Source of the DNA: Clostridiales bacterium
GTDB lineage: Bacteria > Bacillota > Clostridia > Oscillospirales > Acutalibacteraceae
Reading direction: 5' to 3'
DNA: 5,950 bases
Assembly (NCBI GenBank): GCA_021202245.1
Contig: JAJQDK010000147.1
Span: forward strand, 1-5,950
Part shown: positions 1 through 5,950 of the stretch, in pieces
How the letters are laid out: the number at the start of each line of letters is the position of its first letter
Position numbering within the stretch: the first letter of the stretch is position 1
Notes under the pieces: model-generated
Told to the model about the DNA's origin: nothing
The model's input: only the letters and a program-made list of their open reading frames with translations
Database searches by the model: none
Made by a program: the position numbers and the translations under genes

Positions 1-69
1 ACCCGTATGATTAATTGCAACAGCGAGGCAAGGGGTAGAATTAAAGAATTACTTATATCAAACTTTTAA
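1..69 (+). CDS. C-terminal end of a Dam-like adenine-N6 DNA methyltransferase (partial)
   Basis: The frame is open from the first base to the TAA at 67-69 and encodes 22 residues, including NCNSEARGRIKELL. This resembles the extreme C-terminus of Dam/DpnM/MboIA-type (D12, alpha class) GATC adenine methyltransferases, which end in an R-x-I-(N/S) stretch, a basic R-x-K segment and a final ELL. The catalytic DPPY and the FxGxG AdoMet motifs would lie upstream, outside the window. The call is an inference from a short tail, strengthened by context: a DpnII-family endonuclease gene follows in the same operon and needs such a protecting enzyme. Its stop codon overlaps the ribosome site of the next gene, which suggests translational coupling. 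If the context were ignored, the tail alone would not prove the identity. Confidence 0.66.
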   Translation, partial: TRMINCNSEARGRIKELLISNF

Positions 70-79
70 GGAGTCTTTT

Positions 80-616
80 ATGGAAATCAAAAGAGGATCC
101 CGGCTTATTGAGCATGACACAAAGCAAGCCATTATAGAATTTGTTTTTACGGATTACATCATCTATGTTTTTCAAGGAAATTTGTCACAGTTTGATATTG
201 TAATCAAGTATAAAAAAGATGGTACACGTATTCGTACCCCAAAGTACATTTATTGGGTAGTGGATATTCTAATGAAAATGCAGGGAAATGAGGCGCTTGC
301 AAAGAGATATTTACGAGCAATTCAGAATTGCTGGAATGAGTGTACACCGCTTACAAATAATAGTTACGACACATTAAAGGCATTAATCGAAAATGGTGAG
401 AACAATATTGATATTGAACAATATTTTGCCTTAAATGCCTTCGGCGAGTATGATGTCGAATTTCTGTATGTTTTGATGGAATTATTAGCTGTCCAAGAAA
501 AGACAAATCGGGCAGATGCTTATATGTTCGGTAAGATTATTGAAGAATTGCTGGAAACCGACAGGGATATTTTCAAAATTATATCTACAGCAGGCTATGG
601 CGGAAGGAGAGGCTGA
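80..616 (+). CDS. Uncharacterised 178-aa protein embedded in a DpnII-type R-M operon
   Basis: The start is ATG at 80, six bases after AAGGAG (68-73), which itself overlaps the stop of the preceding methyltransferase. I do not recognise a named family. The protein is soluble-looking: no signal peptide and no membrane segment. The first half has alternating hydrophobic stretches (EFVFTDYIIYVFQ, about 20-32; FDIVIKY, 38-44) followed by a basic, aromatic segment, GTRIRTPKYIYWVVDIL (48-64). The second half looks mostly helical and acidic, with an EYDVEFLYVLMELLAV stretch near 123-138, and ends in a glycine/arginine tail (AGYGGRRG). No methyltransferase motif or PD-(D/E)XK signature is visible. It lies between the Dam-like enzyme and the endonuclease gene, with one base separating its TGA from the endonuclease ATG, so it is almost certainly co-expressed with them. 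A role in controlling or assisting the nuclease is an inference from position only; an unrelated passenger gene is the alternative. Confidence 0.85.
   Translation: MEIKRGSRLIEHDTKQAIIEFVFTDYIIYVFQGNLSQFDIVIKYKKDGTRIRTPKYIYWVVDILMKMQGNEALAKRYLRAIQNCWNECTPLTNNSYDTLKALIENGENNIDIEQYFALNAFGEYDVEFLYVLMELLAVQEKTNRADAYMFGKIIEELLETDRDIFKIISTAGYGGRRG
604..609 (+). promoter_or_regulatory. Ribosome binding site fixing the endonuclease start at 618
   Basis: AAGGAG sits eight bases before ATG 618, inside the end of the upstream gene. The same frame is open further back to an ATG at 516, but residues before 618 would only be an out-of-frame reading of the preceding gene. Family similarity begins at MARSFNAWL, so 618 is the real start. 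The stop of the upstream gene (614-616) is one base before this ATG, an arrangement typical of coupled translation. Confidence 0.8.
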
Positions 617-617
617 T

Positions 618-1478
618 ATGGCAAGAAGTTTTAACGCATGGTTAGCCGGTTTTCGTGACAGCATTGCAGATTACGGCTATTACATTGATTTTGAAAAAGT
701 TCATCGTAATGTTGATGGTATAAAGGTTGAGCTTAATATTTTGAATTCTCTTATATCCTCAAAAGATATTGAAAATGAGTTTGAGACGCTGATTGAAAAA
801 TATCCCGAAGTCCTGAAATGCATTCCCTTGCTTTTAGCTGTTCGTGCAAATGAAATTTATTCTGTTTAAAGTTTTTGATCGTTTCAATACAATTTCAAAA
901 ATAAAAACCTTTCCGCAGAACAATACAAAGTCTTTATGCGTAAAACAGGATTATTTGATTTAATGGAAAATCACATTGTCAACAATCTTGTGGATTATGT
1001 TACCGGTGTGGAAACCGGACTTGATTCAAACGGCAGAAAAAATCGTGGCGGACATCTTATGGAGAATTTGGTTGAAAGCTACATTCAGAAAGCTGGATTT
1101 GTTAAAGGAGAAAATTACTTCAAGGAAATGTATATTCACGAAATAGCGCAAAAATGGAACGTAGATTTATCTGCAATTTCAAACAGCGGGAAAATGGAAA
1201 AAAGATTAGATTTCGTTATTAAGACTGATAATCAGATTTATCTTATTGAAACGAATTTTTATGCAAGCGGCGGTTCAAAGCTTAACGAAACGTCAAGAAG
1301 CTATAAACAGCTTGCACAGGAAGTAGACACCATTGACGGGGTAACATTTGTTTGGTTTACCGATGGAAAAGGCTGGTATAGTGCAAGGCATAACCTTGAA
1401 GAAACATATGATGTTATGGAACATATCTACAACATCAAGGATCTTGAAAGCAACATTATTGGCGAGGTTTTCGGATAA
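618..1478 (+). pseudogene. DpnII/MboI-family type II restriction endonuclease (GATC), frame disrupted
   Basis: Read through the break, this spans 286 codons plus stop, close to the roughly 280-290 residues of DpnII-type enzymes. The N-terminal part (codons 1-83) carries family sequence such as FRDSIADYGYYIDF and KVELNILNSLI. The C-terminal part carries GLFDLMENHIVNNLVDYVTG, GLDSNGRKNRGG, DLSAISN and the catalytic region RLDFVI...YLIETNFYASGG. Asp198, Glu211 and Asn213 fit the variant PD-(D/E)XK site of this family. Stops lie at 867-869 and 876-878. Dropping one T in 865-867 and adding one T in 882-884 gives SVKVFDRFQYNFKNKN, which looks like normal family sequence and restores one frame. The lesion is therefore two compensating indels, either real or errors at short T runs. 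ATG 936 is an internal methionine without a good ribosome site, so the C-terminal half is probably not made efficiently. As written, the enzyme should be inactive. It would cleave GATC and is the toxic half of the R-M pair. Confidence 0.88.
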
Positions 1479-2224
1479 TGGCAAAGAAAATCATAAAGTG
1501 GGAACCTGAGGATTTTGAACTTGAGATGACAACGCATTGGTCTTTTCCAAAGCGCGGCGATTGGGCTACTCACGATGCAAAATGGCGCGGTAATTGGTCA
1601 CCGTATATTCCGAGAAATATTATCCTGCGTTATTCTAATGAAGGAGATTTAGTGCTCGACCAATTTGCCGGGGGCGGAACAACACTTGTTGAGGCAAAGC
1701 TGCTTAACCGCAATATTATCGGTGTAGATGTAAATGGTGTTGCGCTTGAACGATGTAAGGAAAAAATAAGCTTTGAGTACGAGGGTGCTGACGGTAAAGT
1801 TTATATTCATAAGGGTGATGCACGACACTTGGATTTCGTTCCGAACAGCAGCATAGATCTTATTTGCACACATCCTCCTTATGCGAACATAATTAAGTAC
1901 AGCGAGGATATAGAAGAAGATTTGTCACGCCTAAAGGTTAAAAGCTTCCTTGAAGAAATGAAAAAGGTAGCTTCTGAGAGCTACCGAGTTTTGAAAAAAG
2001 ATAAATTTTGTGCAATTTTAATGGGGGATACACGACAAAAAGGCTGTATGATTCCGATGTCATTTGAAGTGATGCGTATTTTTGAGGATGCAGGATTCAA
2101 GCTAAAAGAGCTGATAATTAAAGAACAGCACAACTGTAAAGCAACGGGCTATTGGAAAACAAACAGCGTAAAATATAACTTTTTGCTGATAGCACATGAA
2201 TACTTGTTTGTGTTTAGAAAATGA
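1478..2224 (+). CDS. Site-specific DNA methyltransferase (N6-adenine or N4-cytosine), second enzyme of the R-M operon
   Basis: The 248-aa product has a clear AdoMet-dependent DNA methyltransferase layout. An N-terminal region, WSFPKRGDWATH...WSPYIPRNII (21-49), probably corresponds to motif X. The glycine-rich AdoMet motif I is LDQFAGGGTTLVEAK (60-74), the acidic motif II is IGVDVN (81-86), and the catalytic motif IV is THPPYANIIKYS (131-142). ESYRVLK and FCAILMGDTR (167-186) follow. Motif I precedes motif IV, unlike the beta-class DpnA enzyme of the pneumococcal DpnII system, in which the DPPY motif comes first. The base methylated cannot be decided from HPPY alone. The ATG overlaps the endonuclease stop by one base (TAATG), with only a weak GCGAGG upstream (1462-1467). 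Its translation may therefore depend on ribosomes arriving from the endonuclease frame, which the upstream break would reduce. By position it should protect the same sites as the nuclease or a related target; this is inferred. Confidence 0.88.
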   Translation: MAKKIIKWEPEDFELEMTTHWSFPKRGDWATHDAKWRGNWSPYIPRNIILRYSNEGDLVLDQFAGGGTTLVEAKLLNRNIIGVDVNGVALERCKEKISFEYEGADGKVYIHKGDARHLDFVPNSSIDLICTHPPYANIIKYSEDIEEDLSRLKVKSFLEEMKKVASESYRVLKKDKFCAILMGDTRQKGCMIPMSFEVMRIFEDAGFKLKELIIKEQHNCKATGYWKTNSVKYNFLLIAHEYLFVFRK

Positions 2225-2353
2225 AATTATAGGATGAATTTAATATGCACAAGACAAAAGTATTTGAAGTTATTTTGATAGTCCATATTTAATGTATAAC
2301 CTATTTGCCATAGATACGATTAGCAACAGAGTACCCAAAACCTCATAAATCTC

Positions 2354-2385
2354 AGCGGCGCTTCATTGGAAAGTGCCGCTTTTTT
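2354..2385 (+). terminator. Rho-independent terminator after the R-M operon
   Basis: AGCGGCGCTT (2354-2363) pairs with AAGTGCCGCT (2371-2380) through ten base pairs, one of them G-U, around a seven-base loop, and runs into six Ts (2380-2385). There is no T run on the other strand, so it works only for + strand transcripts. It lies 129 bases after the methyltransferase stop and separates the R-M operon from pyrE. Confidence 0.88.
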
Positions 2386-2446
2386 CTGCTGCATAATTTT
2401 GAAAGTATCAGAAAAATGTATATTGATTACAGCTGTGTAAATTTCA

Positions 2447-2475
2447 TTTACAAATACAAGATGTTGTGGTATAAT
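2447..2475 (+). promoter_or_regulatory. Sigma-A type promoter for pyrE
   Basis: TTTACA at 2447-2452 and TATAAT at 2470-2475 are separated by 17 bases. The -10 box is preceded by TGG, giving an extended -10. Transcription should begin near 2482, leaving a leader of about 34 bases before the pyrE ATG. That is too short for a PyrR-type attenuator, so control, if any, should be at initiation. Confidence 0.85.
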
Positions 2476-2492
2476 TTAAATTGTTAAATTAT
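2471..2492. repeat. Perfect 9-4-9 inverted repeat over the pyrE -10 and start point (candidate operator)
   Basis: ATAATTTAA (2471-2479) and TTAAATTAT (2484-2492) are exact reverse complements around ATTG. The left arm overlaps five of the six -10 bases and the centre lies at the predicted transcription start, where a bound repressor would block RNA polymerase. The arms are wholly A/T, so chance in an AT-rich spacer is a real alternative, and no matching regulator gene is in the window. Confidence 0.4.
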
Positions 2493-2515
2493 GTAAAAAT
2501 TCCCGGAGGTCAATT

Positions 2516-3190
2516 ATGGAAGCTTATAAAAAAGAGTTTATTGAATTTATGGTTGATTGTCAGGTGTTAAAATTCGGCGACTTTGTTACCAAGAGCGGAA
2601 GAAAAACACCGTTCTTTGTAAACACCGGATTTTACAGAACGGGCACGCAGCTCAGAAAGCTCGGCGGCTATTATGCCGAAGCAATCGAAAAAAAGTTCGG
2701 TCTTGATTTTGACATTCTCTTCGGTCCGGTTTATAAAGGTATTCCTCTGTCGGTTGCCGCAGCAATAGCGATAAGCGAAAAATACGACAAGGACATTCGC
2801 TATTGCTCAAACAGAAAAGAGGTCAAGGACCACGGCGACAAGGGAATTTTGCTCGGCAGTCCCATCGCCGACGGAGATCGTGTGGTTATTATTGAAGATG
2901 TAACAACTGCCGGTACCTCAATCGAGGAAACTCTGCCCATTATTAAGGCTCAAGGCGACGTAAACCCCATAGGACTTGTCGTTTCCGTTGACCGTATGGA
3001 AAGGGGCAAGGGAGAAAAGAGCGCTCTCTCTGAGATTGAAGAAAAATACGGACTAAAAACCACCGCCATAGTAACAATGGCAGAGGTTGTGGAGCATCTC
3101 TATAACAAAGAGTACAAGGGCAAGGTAATTATTGACGATAAGCTCAAAGCAGCTATCGACGCTTATTATGAGCAATACGGAGTAAAATAA
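2516..3190 (+). CDS. pyrE: Orotate phosphoribosyltransferase
   Basis: This cytosolic enzyme joins orotate to PRPP to form OMP, the fifth step of de novo pyrimidine synthesis. The 224-aa product has the family landmarks: the N-terminal FGDFVTKSGRKTPFFVNTG (20-38), the phosphoribosyl loop FGPVYKGIPLS (69-79), the mobile catalytic loop NRKEVKDHG (99-107), whose lysines and histidine contact PRPP, and the PRPP signature VVIIEDVTTAGTS (123-135) with the paired acidic residues E127 and D128. Length is normal and the frame intact. The start is supported by GGAGGT (2505-2510), five bases before the ATG. It is the first gene after a terminator and has its own promoter. No other pyr genes are adjacent in the window. 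Confidence 0.97.
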   Translation: MEAYKKEFIEFMVDCQVLKFGDFVTKSGRKTPFFVNTGFYRTGTQLRKLGGYYAEAIEKKFGLDFDILFGPVYKGIPLSVAAAIAISEKYDKDIRYCSNRKEVKDHGDKGILLGSPIADGDRVVIIEDVTTAGTSIEETLPIIKAQGDVNPIGLVVSVDRMERGKGEKSALSEIEEKYGLKTTAIVTMAEVVEHLYNKEYKGKVIIDDKLKAAIDAYYEQYGVK

Positions 3191-3266
3191 CTCAGGACAC
3201 GCCTTTTATTTTATCAAACGATTATCAGCGTTTAAGCGCTTACCAAATATAAAATGAGGTTATCTT

Positions 3267-3974
3267 ATGGCTTCAAATAACGGCAAGGAACACACCGGTC
3301 ACAGACAAAGGCTGAGAAAAAAGTTTATAGATAACGGCTTAGACGGCTTTGAGCCGCACGAAGCTCTTGAGCTGTATCTTTTCTACGCCATTCCCAGAAA
3401 GGATACCAATCCGCTTGCTCACCGTTTGCTTGACAGATATATCACTCTCGGCGGGGTGTGTGATGCTCCGATTGACGAGCTTATGAAGGATTTCGGCTTG
3501 TCCGAAACCGCTGCCGTCTATCTTAAAATGCTGCCTGAAATGTCAAGACTTTACACCGAGTCTAAGATGAACGATGATAATATAATTGATTACGAAAATC
3601 TCGGCAAATTATTTCAAACAAAATTTATCGGAAGAACAAATGAAGCGGTTGCGCTTATGCTCGGCGACGCCAAGGGCAAGATGATTTATTTCGGCATTAT
3701 TTCAAAGGGTTCGCTCAATTCCTCCGATATGCCCGTGCGCAAGATTGTAGACCTTGCTCTCCGCCACAATGCCAAAACAGCTTTTTTAGCTCATAATCAT
3801 CCCAGCGGCACGGCAATTCCTTCACGCAGCGACATAGTAACCACCGGAACTGTTCGTGAAACTCTGCTTAACGTCGGCGTTGAGTTGATTGACCATTTTA
3901 TTATTACCGATGATGATTATGTGTCACTGAGGGAAAGCGGCTTTGCCGGTAATATTTTTTATTACGACGAATAG
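3267..3974 (+). CDS. radC: RadC family protein with JAMM metalloprotease-like domain
   Basis: The 235-aa product has the two-part RadC (UPF0758) layout. An N-terminal helical region (about 10-95) includes a helix-hairpin-helix-like stretch, FGLSETAAVYLKMLPEMSR (76-94). The JAMM/MPN+ domain follows (about 115-230). The metal site is complete in the C-terminal half: HNHPSG at 176-181, then S186 and D189, matching H-x-H-x7-S-x2-D. GSLNSSDMPVRKIVDLAL (148-165) and LIDHFIITDDDYVSLRE (207-223) are further family blocks. The start is supported by TGAGGT (3255-3260), six bases before the ATG. The biochemical role of RadC is unsettled. The old link to DNA repair is weak, since the original E. coli radC allele was reassigned to recG. 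It lies 76 bases after pyrE and 68 before uvrB; no terminator is visible in either gap. Confidence 0.93.
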   Translation: MASNNGKEHTGHRQRLRKKFIDNGLDGFEPHEALELYLFYAIPRKDTNPLAHRLLDRYITLGGVCDAPIDELMKDFGLSETAAVYLKMLPEMSRLYTESKMNDDNIIDYENLGKLFQTKFIGRTNEAVALMLGDAKGKMIYFGIISKGSLNSSDMPVRKIVDLALRHNAKTAFLAHNHPSGTAIPSRSDIVTTGTVRETLLNVGVELIDHFIITDDDYVSLRESGFAGNIFYYDE

Positions 3975-4042
3975 GATTGAATGACATTGATCTCGGCTGT
4001 CGGCGGATTATGATTTTCCTGCGGAAGAATAAGTGATATTTT

Positions 4043-5950
4043 ATGGAATTTAAAATTCATTCAAAATACAGTCCCACGGGCGACCAGCCCGAAACAATAG
4101 AAAAGCTTGTGCAGAGCATTGACGCAGGCAACAAGGAACAGACTATGCTCGGCGTTACCGGTTCGGGAAAAACCTTTACCATGGCAAATATCATCGAACG
4201 TGAACAGCGCCCTACTCTTGTGCTTGCGCACAACAAAACCCTTGCGGCGCAGCTTTGCAGTGAATTTAAAGAGTTCTTCCCCGAAAATGCGGTGGAATAC
4301 TTTGTTTCCTATTATGACTACTATCAGCCCGAAGCATATGTTGCGCAGACCGATACCTACATTGAAAAGGACAGCGCGGTAAACGATGAAATTGACAAGC
4401 TTCGCCACAGCGCTACGCTTGCATTGTCCGAGCGCCGTGACGTAATTATTGTTGCTTCGGTTTCCTGCATCTACAGCCTCGGTGATCCTATAGATTACCG
4501 CAATATGGTTATCTCTCTGCGCCCGGGTATGCAAAAAAGCCGTGATGAGCTTGTTAAAAAGCTCGTTGAGCTTCAATATGAGCGCAACGATATAAATTTT
4601 ATACGAAATAAATTCAGAGTAAACGGCGATGTGGTTGAGATTTTTCCGGCTGCGTCAAGCGATTCCGTCATTCGTGTTGAGTTTTTCGGCGATGAGATTG
4701 ACAGAATTTCCGAGATTAACCCTCTCACGGGCGAGCTCAAGGCGTTGTTAAGGCACGCTGCAATTTATCCCGCCTCTCACTACATTGTGTCAAGGGATAA
4801 AATGAAAGTCGCTCTTGCTCAAATTGAAGAGGAGCTTCAGCAAAGGCTTGCTTATTTCAGAGAAAACGGTAAGCTTCTTGAGGCTCAAAGGATTGAACAG
4901 CGCACGCATTATGATATGGAAATGCTTCAGGAAATCGGATTTTGCAGCGGAATTGAAAACTATTCGAGAATTTTGTCCGGTAGAAAGCCCGGCTCCTCTC
5001 CGTTTACACTGCTTGATTATTTTCCGAAGGATTTTCTTTTGTTTGTCGATGAATCCCACGTTACTCTGCCGCAGGTCAGGGGAATGTACGCAGGCGACCG
5101 AGCAAGGAAAAAAAGTCTTGTTGACTATGGCTTCAGACTTCCGTCCGCCTACGATAACCGACCGCTTAATTTCGATGAGTTTTACGAAAGAATCAATCAG
5201 GTTGTCTTTGTCAGCGCAACTCCAGGTGATTTTGAATTTGAAAAAAGCAAGGTAGTTGCGGAGCAGATTATCAGACCGACGGGACTGCTTGACCCCGAAA
5301 TCTCGGTTCGTCCCACAGAGGGTCAGCTTGATGACCTTGTGTCCGAAATCAACGTCCGTGCCGCCAAAAATCAGCGCACGCTTGTTACTACTCTAACCAA
5401 AAAAATGGCTGAGGATTTGACCGATTATCTTGAAACAATGGGTATAAGAGTCAGATATATGCACCATGATATAGATACGGTGGAGCGTATGGAAATAATG
5501 CGTGATTTGCGCCTCGGCGAGTTTGATGTGCTTGTCGGAATCAACCTCCTGCGTGAGGGTCTTGATATTCCGGAGGTTTCGCTTGTGGCTGTTCTTGATG
5601 CCGACAAGGAGGGCTTTCTCCGCAGCGCACGCTCTCTTATCCAGATAACGGGACGCGCCGCGCGCAACAGCGAGGGTACGGTAATTTTTTATGCCGACAG
5701 CGTCACAGAATCAATGCGCGTTGCAATTACCGAAACACAGCGCCGCCGTGAGCTTCAGCAAAAATATAACGAGGAGCACGGAATCACTCCCCGGACGATT
5801 GTCAAAAAGGTTAGCGATATACTTGAAATTTCCACTCACAGCGACAGTGAGTTTAAAAATACTAAAAAGCTTTCAAAGGCTCAAAAGCAGCAGATGATAG
5901 AGAGTCTGACCAAAGAGAACAACACCGATGCAAACCTGCTTCCAATAGAA
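4043..5950 (+). CDS. uvrB: Excinuclease ABC subunit B, C-terminus beyond the window
   Basis: UvrB is the damage-verifying helicase-like subunit of nucleotide excision repair. It is loaded by UvrA and then recruits UvrC to cut on both sides of the lesion. The frame runs 636 codons to the window edge without a stop. Seen in order are Walker A GVTGSGKT (37-44), the damage-probing beta-hairpin YYDYYQPEAY (90-99), the domain 2 region (about 155-250), the Walker B-like FVDESH (334-339), VFVSATPG (388-395), LVGINLLREGLDIPE (497-511) and motif VI QITGRAARN (534-542). The C-terminal UVR motif that contacts UvrC begins around 613 and is cut; about 20-30 residues should be missing. Motif VI reads Q-I-T where most homologues read Q-T-I. 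The ATG at 4043 matches the usual UvrB N-terminus, but the ribosome site is weak: AAGTGA six bases upstream, or GGAAG further back. No LexA-type (SOS) box is visible upstream. Confidence 0.97.
   Translation, partial: MEFKIHSKYSPTGDQPETIEKLVQSIDAGNKEQTMLGVTGSGKTFTMANIIEREQRPTLVLAHNKTLAAQLCSEFKEFFPENAVEYFVSYYDYYQPEAYVAQTDTYIEKDSAVNDEIDKLRHSATLALSERRDVIIVASVSCIYSLGDPIDYRNMVISLRPGMQKSRDELVKKLVELQYERNDINFIRNKFRVNGDVVEIFPAASSDSVIRVEFFGDEIDRISEINPLTGELKALLRHAAIYPASHYIVSRDKMKVALAQIEEELQQRLAYFRENGKLLEAQRIEQRTHYDMEMLQEIGFCSGIENYSRILSGRKPGSSPFTLLDYFPKDFLLFVDESHVTLPQVRGMYAGDRARKKSLVDYGFRLPSAYDNRPLNFDEFYERINQVVFVSATPGDFEFEKSKVVAEQIIRPTGLLDPEISVRPTEGQLDDLVSEINVRAAKNQRTLVTTLTKKMAEDLTDYLETMGIRVRYMHHDIDTVERMEIMRDLRLGEFDVLVGINLLREGLDIPEVSLVAVLDADKEGFLRSARSLIQITGRAARNSEGTVIFYADSVTESMRVAITETQRRRELQQKYNEEHGITPRTIVKKVSDILEISTHSDSEFKNTKKLSKAQKQQMIESLTKENNTDANLLPIE

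Noticed and set aside
516..617. An upstream ATG at 516 as the start of the nuclease reading frame
   Set aside because: It lies inside the 178-aa gene in another frame and lacks a ribosome site. Family similarity and a strong AAGGAG point to ATG 618.
865..884. Phase-variable switch by homopolymer slippage in the nuclease gene
   Set aside because: The T runs are only three to five bases long, too short for known high-frequency slippage, and two coordinated changes are needed.
936..1478. A separate 180-aa gene
   Set aside because: It is the C-terminal two-thirds of the DpnII-type nuclease. The codons just before 936 already encode family sequence (YNFKNKNLSAEQYKVF), so ATG 936 is internal.
1293..1873. 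Reverse-strand ORFs at 1293-1484 and 1649-1873
   Set aside because: They lie opposite well-supported nuclease and methyltransferase coding sequence and have no features of their own.
2245..2292. A 15-codon ORF (MHKTKVFEVILIVHI) after the methyltransferase
   Set aside because: It is very short, has only a poor AGGAT-like site, and nothing recognisable. Such an ORF is expected by chance.
3225..3241. Hairpin near AAGCGCTT between pyrE and radC as a terminator
   Set aside because: The stem is only about four base pairs and no T run follows.
3975..4042. SOS (LexA) operator upstream of uvrB
   Set aside because: No CGAAC-N4-GTTCG-like site is present in the gap or just upstream.
4061..4576. A 171-codon reverse-strand ORF and other open frames within uvrB (4107-4382, 4790-5059, 4815-5255, 5425-5667, 5691-5897)
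   Set aside because: All lie over the intact, highly conserved uvrB frame, lack ribosome sites and show no family motifs. They are shadows of codon bias.
1..5950. CRISPR array, tRNA/rRNA, insertion sequence or transposase
   Set aside because: No regularly spaced direct repeats, cloverleaf-like segments, terminal inverted repeats or transposase motifs were seen on either strand.

Overview
The window reads as a low-to-middling GC Firmicutes chromosome, most likely a Clostridia or Ruminococcus-like gut lineage. This rests on strong GGAGG-type ribosome sites, a near-consensus sigma-A promoter, and the character of the PyrE, RadC and UvrB proteins. Genus cannot be fixed from sequence alone. All genes lie on the + strand.

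Left part (1-2224): a tightly packed restriction-modification operon of the DpnII/MboI (GATC) type. In order it holds the last 22 codons of a Dam-like adenine methyltransferase (1-69), an unrecognised 178-aa protein (80-616), a DpnII-family endonuclease gene (618-1478), and a second DNA methyltransferase (1478-2224). Gaps are 10 bases, 1 base and -1 base, so the four are probably one transcript. The endonuclease frame is broken near 867-878 by two in-frame stops. The pattern is best explained by two compensating one-base indels, leaving the rest of the protein in frame and at family length. As written, the locus would methylate but probably not cut.

Middle (2225-2515): a gene-free spacer with a rho-independent terminator (2354-2385), a sigma-A promoter (2447-2475) and a perfect 9-4-9 inverted repeat across the -10 and predicted start point, just before pyrE.

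Right part (2516-5950): housekeeping genes. These are pyrE (orotate phosphoribosyltransferase), radC (JAMM-fold RadC family) and uvrB (excision-repair helicase), the last cut off by the window edge after 636 codons. No terminator or clear promoter is seen between them, so they may be co-transcribed from the pyrE promoter. Hand-counted 60-base samples give 38% GC in the left module (two samples) and 48-53% in the right, fitting an acquired R-M island beside core genes.

The points most worth following are the unknown protein embedded in the R-M operon, the broken endonuclease, the non-DpnA-like second methyltransferase, and the scarcity of GATC sites (7 in 5950 bases by hand scan).
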